In this document: positions 34,323 through 42,219 of the stretch, piece by piece | Layout: each line of letters starts with the position of its first letter | Position numbering within the stretch: position 1 is the first letter of the stretch | Source: CALJFL01 sp039964455 | Lineage (GTDB): Bacteria; Pseudomonadota; Gammaproteobacteria; Pseudomonadales; Halieaceae | Direction: 5' to 3' | Length of the DNA stretch: 64,000 nucleotides | Assembly (NCBI GenBank): GCA_039964455.1 | Contig: JBDVXK010000012.1 | Span: forward strand, 558,001-622,000 | Notes under the pieces: generated by a model | Seen by the model: only the letters and a program-made list of their open reading frames with translations | Databases searched by the model: none | Told to the model about the DNA's origin: nothing | Translations under genes and position numbers: made by a program

Positions 34323-35943
34323 GGAAGAGATAGGAAGCAGACTCCCTGTAGGCCTCGCGAATCTGCTCGTCCGTCAACGCCTGGTACCATCCCAATGAAG
34401 GCATCACCTCGCCCTTTTTCCTCGTGAGATGAAACACAAAAAGCGGGCTTTCGGTGCGCAACTGGATCTCTGCAGATAAAGCTGATGCTATGGCGCCGTA
34501 AGAGATGTCGTAGGTGCCATTCATTATCAATTCTTCCATATCCCGAGAAATGGCTTCGTATAACTTTGGGGCAGGGGTTCGGAGGCATTCAGAGAGCGGC
34601 ATCGGCTTCAAAGTCGAAGCGTATTTCGACACCACTGAATCCAGTGGATCTGGCAGCCGAACTTGGACCATCTCGAGAATCCCGCGAAAAGGTTGGTCGT
34701 TACTGGTTGGCTGAAAGCAGCTTTCAGGTCGAATGATGGACATACTGACAAGACCGCGGCTATTGATAACCCCTTTCGCGCCACAACTCATTGAGAGAAT
34801 ATCTCGAATGTCTTTGCCCAGAGCGAGCGACAGCCCTACGAGTAATCTGCTCTCCAATTTCTCGTGGGTGGATACAGACTCTAGAGTACTGAGATAGTCT
34901 TGAACCCTCCGAAGCTCCATGTCAGAAAAAACGCCCGCAGAGATAGTTGTCTTATTTTGTATGCCCTGCAACCATCTTCGGGCTGCTCCTAAATCTACGT
35001 CAAAAGACTCTTGCTCAACTGACCCCGGATCAAGTACCACAACGCTTACTGTCCGGGGAGCCTCTCCAGGGGGAACTTCCGAAAGAGGCTCTACAAAAAG
35101 ACGTTGCACCGGATACCTGGGGGGAGGAGAATCTTCAGTAGCCAGTGGAAAGCCGAACGGCCCCTGCCGAAAGTTCCCCACAGCGCTGTCAGACGAATCC
35201 TTCTCCGAACTACCACCATCCGGTTTCCCACCCTTAGTCGACGGAAAGCTCCTGGCTGGCGTATTTTCGACCAAAAACAATAGTGAGCGGCGAAAGCTGG
35301 AAGGCAACTTTTTCCAAGCAACGGCTTCTGTCTTTCCAGAGATATAGCTCTTGAATTCAGCCTCAAAGCTATCTGTGGGTACTCTCTTTAATTCAGCTAG
35401 AAAGGCGGCTCTCTCATTTTCTCGAAGGAACCCTATATCTGCCTTGCGGAGCTCAAGGGCAAATTCCGCCGCCGTCTTCCTCTCATGGTTTAGCGATGAC
35501 CAACATCTAGACAAGTAGAGAAGACGTAGCCCAACTCCCAAAGCCGCACCAGAGTGCTTACGATTCTGGAACAAGTAGGCGCTTACAGGGTTATCTTCCA
35601 GACCAATTTTCTCAATGGGATTCGAGTCAGATCTGGAGGCCCCGCCGTCGGGGATCCGATATCCTTGAGCGAGCAGCTTCGCCTTACATTCATCCAGCTG
35701 GGCTATTACGTCCTCGACAGAGGGAGATTCTACGAACTCTGCGAAGTACCAGGTAATATCATACCTGTGAGACATTCCGAGGAACCTGGAGAGCTGATGC
35801 ACAAGACAAAGAAGCGCTACAGGCGAGGGTGAGTAATCGAACGGCTTGAGCAATGTGCTCAGAAAACGACCAGCCATTTCCTCAAGATTCATAGGCACTT
35901 CATCTCTATTTGTGACCATCGCTTTCTGCGCCCAAATCGGCAT
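34315..35943 (-). CDS. Recombinase-associated protein, possibly a catalytically dead tyrosine-recombinase fold
   Basis: This 542-residue protein is encoded immediately upstream of, and overlapping, the giant recombinase. Residues 1-210 look helical, a Ser/Pro/Gly-rich linker runs from about 235 to 300, and the C-terminal part contains LESRLLVGLSLALGKDIRDILSMSC (about 363-387), which resembles the helix carrying the first catalytic Arg of tyrosine recombinases but has Lys-Asp where Arg is expected. No H-x-x-R or Tyr box was found. I infer a partner subunit that binds DNA or the recombinase. The start is uncertain: ATGs at 35943, 35919 and 35892 are possible. Confidence 0.65.
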   Translation of the reverse strand: MPIWAQKAMVTNRDEVPMNLEEMAGRFLSTLLKPFDYSPSPVALLCLVHQLSRFLGMSHRYDITWYFAEFVESPSVEDVIAQLDECKAKLLAQGYRIPDGGASRSDSNPIEKIGLEDNPVSAYLFQNRKHSGAALGVGLRLLYLSRCWSSLNHERKTAAEFALELRKADIGFLRENERAAFLAELKRVPTDSFEAEFKSYISGKTEAVAWKKLPSSFRRSLLFLVENTPARSFPSTKGGKPDGGSSEKDSSDSAVGNFRQGPFGFPLATEDSPPPRYPVQRLFVEPLSEVPPGEAPRTVSVVVLDPGSVEQESFDVDLGAARRWLQGIQNKTTISAGVFSDMELRRVQDYLSTLESVSTHEKLESRLLVGLSLALGKDIRDILSMSCGAKGVINSRGLVSMSIIRPESCFQPTSNDQPFRGILEMVQVRLPDPLDSVVSKYASTLKPMPLSECLRTPAPKLYEAISRDMEELIMNGTYDISYGAIASALSAEIQLRTESPLFVFHLTRKKGEVMPSLGWYQALTDEQIREAYRESASYLFHG

Positions 35944-36030
35944 ATCATAAGGAATCCTAAACTGGACATAGAGGCAATATCAAGGATTAAGGAAGAGAAT
36001 GCAGAAATCAGCTCTCCCGGTGAGCCCGAG

Positions 36031-36080
36031 AGAAAATACGGCAATATATCTTATTATATCAATGTGTTATGGTATTTTCT
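36031..36080. repeat. Imperfect inverted repeat upstream of the recombinase genes
   Basis: AGAAAATAC (36031-36039) is mirrored by GTATTTTCT (36072-36080) around an A+T-rich centre. It lies between the recombinase genes and the tRNA fragment and could mark the element end or a promoter region. The rest of the gap 35944-36162 is A+T-rich with no recognisable gene. Confidence 0.35.
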
Positions 36081-36162
36081 GCGAGAGAAGGCCTTCAGGC
36101 CCAAGACGGAATGTAAACTAGTATACATTGAGATCTCTTAGAATTATAAATTTATACAGTCT

Positions 36163-36204
36163 TCATAATGCTGGTCGGTGGTTCAAGTCCACCCGTAGCT
36201 ACCA
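36163..36204 (+). tRNA. 3' half of a tRNA gene, probably tRNA-Met (CAU); island boundary
   Basis: The T-arm GGTGG-TTCAAGT-CCACC pairs perfectly and is followed by the acceptor strand CGTAGCT, discriminator A and CCA (ending at 36204). Upstream, TCATAATGCTG fits the anticodon loop and 3' anticodon stem of elongator tRNA-Met, and the acceptor would pair with an AGCTACG start as in many tRNA-Met genes. No D-arm or 5' acceptor strand is present upstream, where the DNA is simple A+T-rich sequence. The variable loop looks two bases short. This is what remains when an element integrates into a tRNA gene and displaces its 3' part. Confidence 0.7.
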
Positions 36205-36232
36205 CTTTTCTTCAGTATTTTTTCTTTATTAT

Positions 36233-36364
36233 TCATGAGCTTAGCGTAATTTTTCGATATTGGTGAGGCGTTGTGCCCGCCAAGCGTTTAAAGCCTCGAA
36301 CGAATACGCTAGCTTCGGCGTAGCCCAACTCCAACGCAATATCGGTGATAGGAATGCGCATTCG
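36233..36364 (-). pseudogene. C-terminal fragment of an AraC-family regulator
   Basis: On the minus strand 43 codons read RMRIPITDIALELGYAEAS, then VFVRGFKRLAGTTPHQYRK and a stop at 36233. This is the second helix-turn-helix and end of an AraC/XylS DNA-binding domain. Nothing AraC-like continues upstream beyond 36364, so the ligand domain and first helix-turn-helix are lost. It lies 29 bases outside the tRNA fragment. The remaining gap to 36485 holds nothing I recognise. Confidence 0.75.
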
Positions 36365-36485
36365 AGAGTTAGAGACGCCTCACGATAGAGGCACGTTAAA
36401 ATTTGCCAGGCAATCCTAATTGATGCGCTGCGTTTTAATCGGGCAATGCGGAGCGCAAATTTACGGAATCGCCAGACCCGGACCG

Positions 36486-38303
36486 CTAGTAACCCGCGTT
36501 GCCAGCAACAATTTCCTGGTAAATATCCTCGTTTAGCAACTCGTAATACTCACTACGTGGCCTGCGCACATAAACCTCATCTTCACCTATTTTACCCCTG
36601 TGATATGCCTGTTCCCGCAAATCACCCTTGAGCAGCTTGAAAGTTCCAGTGGTAGCCATATCTCGCTGGACTCGCAGAAATACCGGGCGAGCATAAACGG
36701 GCAGTTCGGCATCCACCAATCGGGTGAATGCCTCCAGGTCGAGTTCGATACCGGGCTCAAGCGCGAAGGCGACCATACCAGCACGCCCCTCAACACCAGG
36801 CACCTCCACACCATAGACATTTGCCATATCGACCTGGTGGTGCTTGTTCAGGACTTCGGCCACTTCATTGGTGGAGACATTCTCGGCCCGCCAGCGGAAG
36901 GTGTCGCCCGTGCGATCGACAAACTGGAAATGCTTGAGCCCAAGTGCAAAACCGACGTCGATCTGGCGCACTAGGTCGCCAGTGTTGAACCAGCTGTCAT
37001 CATCATCCAGCACGTCGCGCACGATCTTCTTTTCCGTGGCCGACGAGTCGGTATAGCCGTCAAACTTGTATTTATCGGAAATTTCGCCCAGCAATAAGCC
37101 TGGTTCGCCAACGGGCACTTCAATACAACGACCACTGGCATCGCGGATAATCTCATCGTTCTCGTTGTCGTACCTGACCAGAGTCACCCTCGATATGGCG
37201 GCGCCTATGGTCTTATCCTTGTTCAGCAGATTGAGAAAACTGATGTTGCCTTCGCTGGAACCGTAAATTTCGCAGATGCGGGACACGCCGAACCGGGTCT
37301 TGAACTCATCCCAGACATCCGGGCGCAGACCGTTGCCCAGCATCTTTTCCAGCGGGTTGTCTTTCTCCTCCGGACACTCGGGCTGCATAGACAAGTAGCG
37401 ACACAGCTCACCGACGTATACAAAACAATTGGCATTATGTTCCCGCACTTCCGGCCAGAATTTCGAGGCGGAAAAACTGCGGCGCAGAACGACAGAGCCA
37501 CCTGAACAAATGAAGCCGCAGAAGCCGGGGCCCATGCCGGTGATGTGGTAGATGGGCAGGCAAAGGTACAGGCGATCCTTGGGCTTTAGTTTAAAGCCGA
37601 TTCGACCCATACCTTGGCTCGCTGCAAGAATCTTGCGATGCAGGACTACAGCTGCTTTAGGCAAGCCAGTTGTGCCCGATGTAAAAATATAGAGTGCGTT
37701 TTCACCCGCGGTGACCTCCCGAGTCACCTCCAGGTTGTGCCCGAACATACCCTCCATTTCAGCCTTTGCGTCTAATGCCCAGTCTGGCTTAGGCGACTGC
37801 TTGCTGTCGGCAAACCAAAAGTATCCGGCTCCCTCTTCCAGACCGAGCTCGCCCCGGACTTCATCCAAAACCTCGGTTCGCTCCTCACCCACGATGCAGC
37901 CAATGGCATCGGTAGCCTGAATACAGTGCACCAGGCCCGCGCCGGACAAACTGTTATTGATCAGGCTGCAACTGGCACCGAGCTTCACTGCGGCAAGCAT
38001 TGCCAGCGCGTACTCGGCGCGGTTTTCCATCAACAGTGCAACGGTATCGCCCCGATTGACCCCCTTGCTCATCATTACCCGGGCAAACCGATTGACCTCA
38101 ATGTTGAATTGGCTATAGGTCCATTCCCGACCTTCGAAGATCAGCATGGTATTGTCGGGGTACCGTGAGACCGAGTCTTCAAATACCGAACCCAGGGACA
38201 CCTTATCTTCATCTCCCGCGGCACGGTAGTTGAGCGCGGGAAGCGCACTTGCAGCCTCTCCAATCACCCTGAAAAACTCTCTAATTTTTGCTGGTTTTGA
38301 CAT
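36486..38303 (-). CDS. Long-chain acyl-CoA synthetase (FadD6-like), paralogue
   Basis: This 605-residue AMP-forming ligase is closely similar along its length to the protein at 20417-22273: YIFTSGTTGLPKAAVVLHRKILAAS, IYGSSEGNISF, WFNTGDLVRQIDVGFALGLKHF and GTFKLLKGDLREQAYH. It lacks the 13-residue N-terminal extension of the other copy. It is the last gene of the leftward operon GST > nitronate monooxygenase > acyl-CoA dehydrogenase > DUF2147-like > ligase and probably activates that pathway's acid substrate. Confidence 0.9.
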   Translation of the reverse strand: MSKPAKIREFFRVIGEAASALPALNYRAAGDEDKVSLGSVFEDSVSRYPDNTMLIFEGREWTYSQFNIEVNRFARVMMSKGVNRGDTVALLMENRAEYALAMLAAVKLGASCSLINNSLSGAGLVHCIQATDAIGCIVGEERTEVLDEVRGELGLEEGAGYFWFADSKQSPKPDWALDAKAEMEGMFGHNLEVTREVTAGENALYIFTSGTTGLPKAAVVLHRKILAASQGMGRIGFKLKPKDRLYLCLPIYHITGMGPGFCGFICSGGSVVLRRSFSASKFWPEVREHNANCFVYVGELCRYLSMQPECPEEKDNPLEKMLGNGLRPDVWDEFKTRFGVSRICEIYGSSEGNISFLNLLNKDKTIGAAISRVTLVRYDNENDEIIRDASGRCIEVPVGEPGLLLGEISDKYKFDGYTDSSATEKKIVRDVLDDDDSWFNTGDLVRQIDVGFALGLKHFQFVDRTGDTFRWRAENVSTNEVAEVLNKHHQVDMANVYGVEVPGVEGRAGMVAFALEPGIELDLEAFTRLVDAELPVYARPVFLRVQRDMATTGTFKLLKGDLREQAYHRGKIGEDEVYVRRPRSEYYELLNEDIYQEIVAGNAGY

Positions 38304-38331
38304 CGTAAGGGCCCTTTACCCGTTATCGTTC

Positions 38332-38709
38332 CTACGGCGTTGCGGCGGGCACCGCATCAACACGCACCCATTCGATGGTGCGGCTCATGAAGCCCACCTT
38401 GACCTTGAACTGCATGAGATCGGGCTCCGACAGGGATATCTCAGCGTTCTTGTACTCACCCAATTTTTCAGCATAGACCTGGCCTCGCCAAAGATTCTCC
38501 TTTGATCCATCGGCCTGCAGCTCCTTGACGATTTCGCGGCCTACACGTTCAGGGAACTTGTCATTGCGCACCACGGTACCACTGCCCTCATCCAGGCTGA
38601 TTTCGATCCAGCCCGGTTCATCAGCATGCTTCCAGAAACCTGAGATATCATCCGCTAACAACAGCGGGGCGGTGAGCATGGCAAATACAAATAATGCGAT
38701 ACGATTCAT
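38332..38709 (-). CDS. Exported DUF2147-like small protein, paralogue
   Basis: This 125-residue protein has an AGGGGAAG ribosome binding site. The signal peptide ends near LLLADD, and the mature part (ISGFWKHADEPGWIEISLDEG ... VVRNDKFPERVGREI ... RTIEWVRVDAVPA) is nearly the same as the protein at 11220-11603. Both copies sit beside a nitronate monooxygenase and upstream or downstream of lipid-activation genes, so the protein appears to be part of the pathway module, perhaps a periplasmic binding or accessory factor. Function is unknown. Confidence 0.72.
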   Translation of the reverse strand: MNRIALFVFAMLTAPLLLADDISGFWKHADEPGWIEISLDEGSGTVVRNDKFPERVGREIVKELQADGSKENLWRGQVYAEKLGEYKNAEISLSEPDLMQFKVKVGFMSRTIEWVRVDAVPAATP

Positions 38710-38729
38710 CTTTCTTCCCCTGTTGTTCT

Positions 38730-39944
38730 CTAGCCGTTAAGTTCGCGTGCGGTCAACTTGCCCAGCTGAGACATGTGCACCTCATCAGGGCCATCGGCAA
38801 TACGTGAGAATCGCGCCAGGGTAAACACTTCAGGAATCAAGGTATCCTGGCACACCCCCATGCCGCCGAACACCTGCATGGCGCGGTCGGCCACCTGTTG
38901 TGCCATGTTAGGAGCGACGATCTTGACCATGGAGATATAGGGTATCGCCGCTTTCATACCCTGAGTGTCCATCACGTGAGCGGCCTGCTGGGTCAGCAAC
39001 CGAGCCTGCTCTATATCGCAGCGACAGCGGGCAATCTCGTGCTGAACGCTGGTTTTCTTGATCAGCTTCTCGCCGAAAGCCACACGCTCCTCTGCTCGCG
39101 CGCACATTAACTCCAGACAACGCTGGGACAGGCCCACCAGGCCCATAGCGTACTGGAATCGGCCTGGGCCAAGACGACCCTGGGCAATTTCAAAACCGCA
39201 GCCCTCACCCTTGATCATGTTGCTCACCGGCACACGAACATTGTCAAACAGAAACTCCGCTTCACCGCCGGGGGAATGCAGGTTGTCGAATACACGCAGT
39301 TCCCGTACCAGCTTTACCCCGGGAGTGTCGCGGGGCACTAAAATAGTTGAATGCTGGCGATGACGGTCGTTTTCCGGATTGGATTTACCCATCACCAGCA
39401 TGATTTTGCAGCGCGGGTTAATCGCGTTGGTGGTCCACCACTTACGGCCGTTGAGCACGTATTCGTCGCCATCGCGAACAATCTCCAGCTCCATATTAGT
39501 GGCGTCAGATGACGCCACCTGTGGTTCTGTCATGGCGTAAGCGCTGCGAATCTCTCCTGCCAGTAGCGGTTTTAACCACTGCTCCTGTTGCGCCGGTGTT
39601 CCGTACTTGGCAAGCACTTCCATATTGCCGCGGTCTGGTGCATTACAGTTAAATACTGCCTGGGCCCAGGTCACCTTGCTCATGGTCTCGAACAGCGGCG
39701 CGATTTCGACATTGGTCAAGCCGGGGCTCCATGGCTCATACTCATGGGGCAGGAACAGGTTCCACAAGCCCTCAGCCTTGGCCCGCTCGCGCAGCTCGTC
39801 AAACCATGGCGGCGTCTTCCAAAGGTTATCCTGATTGAGAGTCCATTCGTTCCAGTCGTGTTCACGCGCATAGACATGCTCCTCCATGAATGCTTCCAGC
39901 TTGGCGTTCAACACCATCACTTTTTCGCTGATTTCAAATCCCAT
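38730..39944 (-). CDS. Acyl-CoA dehydrogenase (ACAD10/11-like)
   Basis: This 404-residue protein has YAMTEPQVASSDATNMEL and YVLNGRKWWTTNAINPRCKI as FAD and substrate segments, followed by GRLGPGRFQYAMGLVGLSQRCLELM, and a C-terminal RIADGPDEVHMSQLGKLTA. The P-D-E-V-H end and the W-W-T-T-N segment are typical of the ACAD10/11 group, which handles bulky or hydroxylated acyl-CoAs. It starts 11 bases after the nitronate monooxygenase stop and is part of the five-gene leftward operon. Confidence 0.88.
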   Translation of the reverse strand: MGFEISEKVMVLNAKLEAFMEEHVYAREHDWNEWTLNQDNLWKTPPWFDELRERAKAEGLWNLFLPHEYEPWSPGLTNVEIAPLFETMSKVTWAQAVFNCNAPDRGNMEVLAKYGTPAQQEQWLKPLLAGEIRSAYAMTEPQVASSDATNMELEIVRDGDEYVLNGRKWWTTNAINPRCKIMLVMGKSNPENDRHRQHSTILVPRDTPGVKLVRELRVFDNLHSPGGEAEFLFDNVRVPVSNMIKGEGCGFEIAQGRLGPGRFQYAMGLVGLSQRCLELMCARAEERVAFGEKLIKKTSVQHEIARCRCDIEQARLLTQQAAHVMDTQGMKAAIPYISMVKIVAPNMAQQVADRAMQVFGGMGVCQDTLIPEVFTLARFSRIADGPDEVHMSQLGKLTARELNG

Positions 39945-39955
39945 GTTTACTTTCC

Positions 39956-40906
39956 TCAGTTTGTATAGCGGGAGGTCAACCCATTCACCGCCTCATAAAA
40001 TTCATTCACTGTATCCTGCACAATATCGGCTGCGCTCTTTACTTCATCGATACGCCCGACTACCTGGCCGGACAGCGGAATCGCAGCCTCCATATCGCCG
40101 CCAAAATAGAGCTCGGGTATCCCTGCCAGGTGTTCCATGGCGTTGAACGCACCTAGCGGTTCCAGCATTTCAGTACGCTGCGTGCGCAGTGCACGCAGGG
40201 CGGGACGCGACTGTTGGTTGAGGAACACCGTATCCGTTTCCTTCGCCGCTACCACTGCCTGCTTCCAGTTGCTGTGCACTGGCGAGTCAGAACTACTGAG
40301 CATTCGTGTACCCATTTGAACACCCTCGGCACCCATGGCAAAGGCACCCGCCATGGAGAGTCCATCGCACATGCCACCGGCAGCGATGATGGGAAGATCT
40401 GTACGTGAACGGATCAGTGGCAACAGCACCATGGTCGATACCGGGCTCGGGTTCTTGAAGCCGCCGCCCTCGCCGCCTTCCACCACCAGGCCATCCACGC
40501 CGCAGTCTATGGCTTTCAGCGCCATTTCCAGCGTAGGCACCACGTGAAACACCTTGATGCCTGCCTCCTGAAACGCCTGCGTGCACACCTTGGGACTACC
40601 CGATGACGTGGTGACAAACTTGATACCCTGATTGATCACGAAGTCGACAATATCGGTGCCCTTCACGTAAGACAGGGCCACGTTCATGCCGAAAGGCTTG
40701 TCGGTAAGGTCGCGCATTTTCGCCACCTCATTGCGGATATTGTCGAACTCGCCGGAGGCGGTTTCGATGACTCCCATGCCGCCGGCATTACTCACCGCAG
40801 AGGCCAGTTGGGCGCGGGCAATCCAGCCCATGGGAGCCTGAATGATGGGGTAGTCGGTACCGGTCATTTCAGTGACGCGGTTTTTGATTGGCCGTGCTGA
40901 GGTCAT
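39956..40906 (-). CDS. Nitronate monooxygenase family protein lacking the catalytic His
   Basis: This 316-residue FMN barrel shows YPIIQAPMGWIARAQLASAVSNAGGMG, PFGMNVAL, and the phosphate-binding AAGGMCDGLSMAGAFAMGAEGVQMGTRML. At the position where the catalytic His normally follows A-G/G-G it has Phe150 (EGGEGGGFKNPSP). Nitronate chemistry is therefore doubtful; a reductase-type role on enoyl or quinone substrates is more likely, as in enoyl-reductase relatives (FabK-like). It lies between the GST-like and acyl-CoA dehydrogenase genes in one operon. Confidence 0.85.
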   Translation of the reverse strand: MTSARPIKNRVTEMTGTDYPIIQAPMGWIARAQLASAVSNAGGMGVIETASGEFDNIRNEVAKMRDLTDKPFGMNVALSYVKGTDIVDFVINQGIKFVTTSSGSPKVCTQAFQEAGIKVFHVVPTLEMALKAIDCGVDGLVVEGGEGGGFKNPSPVSTMVLLPLIRSRTDLPIIAAGGMCDGLSMAGAFAMGAEGVQMGTRMLSSSDSPVHSNWKQAVVAAKETDTVFLNQQSRPALRALRTQRTEMLEPLGAFNAMEHLAGIPELYFGGDMEAAIPLSGQVVGRIDEVKSAADIVQDTVNEFYEAVNGLTSRYTN

Positions 40907-40939
40907 GTTGTTCCTCTTAACTCTTAAGTATTCTCCTGA

Positions 40940-41980
40940 TTACGCCAGGGAGAGCATGGTTTCCACGCCAGTGCCCTGTAGCAGGGCGTCGACACTTGCG
41001 CGATCTGCGTCACTCAATGCCCTGTAACGTTCATTGGTCCACATAAGGCACTTGGCCTGGTAAGGAAAGGTCTGCTGTGTCCAGCGAGCGCCATCGATTT
41101 CTGCCTCCCAGGTCTTGTCACCTGCTTGCACGGCGCGGGCATTCGCCAGTTGCGCCGGGGCGTAAACTCGCCCTATCTCCCGCAGAAGGCCGCGCAGGCT
41201 CTCAGGTTGATCTTCCAGCCCAAACCAGTCCTGCTCAGTAGGCTCAAGTCCGCTCTGGTCGTGCATTTGATCGACCCAGGCCACGGTGCGCGGAGACACC
41301 TCGTGTGCAATCGCCCGAGACGTGGGGTCAAAGCCCACCAGCTGCGTCAACTGGCCATAGAGGCCGAAATCGCCAGCTGCCGGTCGATTACCTAACATGA
41401 ATTTCTGATTGGCCAGGTGATCTTCCATGGCTGCCAGAAAGCGTCGGTAGCTGGCATCGATCACGGGGGCAGTGGTGTCATTGGACCCCACCACATACAA
41501 ACGGCCGACCTGGCGATCGGTGAAAAACTGTTTAAACTGTTGGAGCGCGTCCTGCGGCAGGCTCACATCCATACCCAGTGGCAGCAGAGTACCTGCATTG
41601 TCCGCGTCCGTTTCCGGGTACCAGCGGTAGTGGAACATATACTTGGTGCACCACTCGTCGCCAAAGTCTTCGATCAGGTAATCAATAAACGCCAGTGCCG
41701 GATCATCTGGCAGGACGGAGCGGCCCGGGTACATCGCCTCCAGGCGGCGGATAATCGGCGTGGAATCGCATGCCGCCTTAAGCCCATTCTCCCCGTTAAA
41801 AAAGAATGTGGGATGAAAAATGGGCTTCGGCTTCTCCACCCCCAACGCGTCACATACCTGGTCTGGCTGGCCCCAGGTAATCGCATAGGGTACGCGCCGG
41901 TAGCGCAGCAGCCCCACCATCTTCTGCGTATAGGGCGAGGCGGTACCTCCCACTAAACGAATCGGTTGCTGTGCTGTCAT
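40940..41980 (-). CDS. Glutathione S-transferase-like protein with long C-terminal domain
   Basis: This gene encodes 346 residues from the ATG at 41980, which has a GAGGA ribosome binding site seven bases away; the longer frame from 42055 runs into the promoter. The N-terminus RLVGGTASPYTQKMVGLLRYRRVPYAI is a thioredoxin-like GST domain with SPYT in place of a Cys motif. The C-terminal part is long and includes MFHYRWYPETD, NQKFMLGNRPAAGDFGLYGQL and a tail ending METMLSLA. The protein at 55476-56603 is a relative. It leads the five-gene operon; a role in glutathione-dependent ring or dehalogenation chemistry is possible but not shown. Confidence 0.8.
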   Translation of the reverse strand: MTAQQPIRLVGGTASPYTQKMVGLLRYRRVPYAITWGQPDQVCDALGVEKPKPIFHPTFFFNGENGLKAACDSTPIIRRLEAMYPGRSVLPDDPALAFIDYLIEDFGDEWCTKYMFHYRWYPETDADNAGTLLPLGMDVSLPQDALQQFKQFFTDRQVGRLYVVGSNDTTAPVIDASYRRFLAAMEDHLANQKFMLGNRPAAGDFGLYGQLTQLVGFDPTSRAIAHEVSPRTVAWVDQMHDQSGLEPTEQDWFGLEDQPESLRGLLREIGRVYAPAQLANARAVQAGDKTWEAEIDGARWTQQTFPYQAKCLMWTNERYRALSDADRASVDALLQGTGVETMLSLA

Positions 41981-42042
41981 ATGCGCTTCCTCTTGGTTTC
42001 CGATAAAACTTTGGTATTGCAACCAGCTTGAGCCATCCAAAA

Positions 42043-42069
42043 CATATTGACACACTTACTGTCATTATG
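42043..42069. promoter_or_regulatory. 10-7-10 inverted repeat in the promoter of the GST operon
   Basis: CATATTGACA and TGTCATTATG match as inverted arms at 9 of 10 positions around CACTTAC. The left arm contains ATATTGAC, the same half-site as the operator at 22344, but the spacing differs. On the minus strand TTTACA (42073-42068) is 17 bases from TCAATA, a plausible promoter covered by the repeat. Confidence 0.55.
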
Positions 42070-42219
42070 TAAACCTGACGCAGTAATAAATCGACCGACC
42101 ATCGCCCACGGGGATAGTCCATGTACAAAGTCAGCCGCAAACACATTGGCAGCGAGGGACAAACCAAAACCTTCTATTAGTGGCCGTTACCCGGTTTTAC
42201 AACACCAAAGGAAATAACC

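Larger units (their letters stand above)
28296..36204. mobile_element. Putative integrative element with large tyrosine recombinase
   Basis: The DNA from about 28.3 to 36.2 kb is visibly A+T-richer than both flanks. It carries no metabolic gene and has a leftward set: degenerate recombinase-like protein, 1318-aa tyrosine recombinase, 351-aa unknown and 81-aa unknown, plus an iteron array. The right edge is the 3' half of a tRNA lacking its 5' half. The left edge is uncertain; an eight-base AGCTACCA at 28296-28303 repeats the last bases of the tRNA fragment but could be chance. The layout recalls recombinase-containing trios such as the gamma-mobile-trio islands, but this is a comparison of architecture only. 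Confidence 0.6.

Noticed and set aside
36429..36447. TGCGTTTT-AATCG-GGCAAT as an eighth, distal iteron marking the far element end
   Set aside because: It needs three inserted bases to align and lies outside the tRNA fragment; probably chance.
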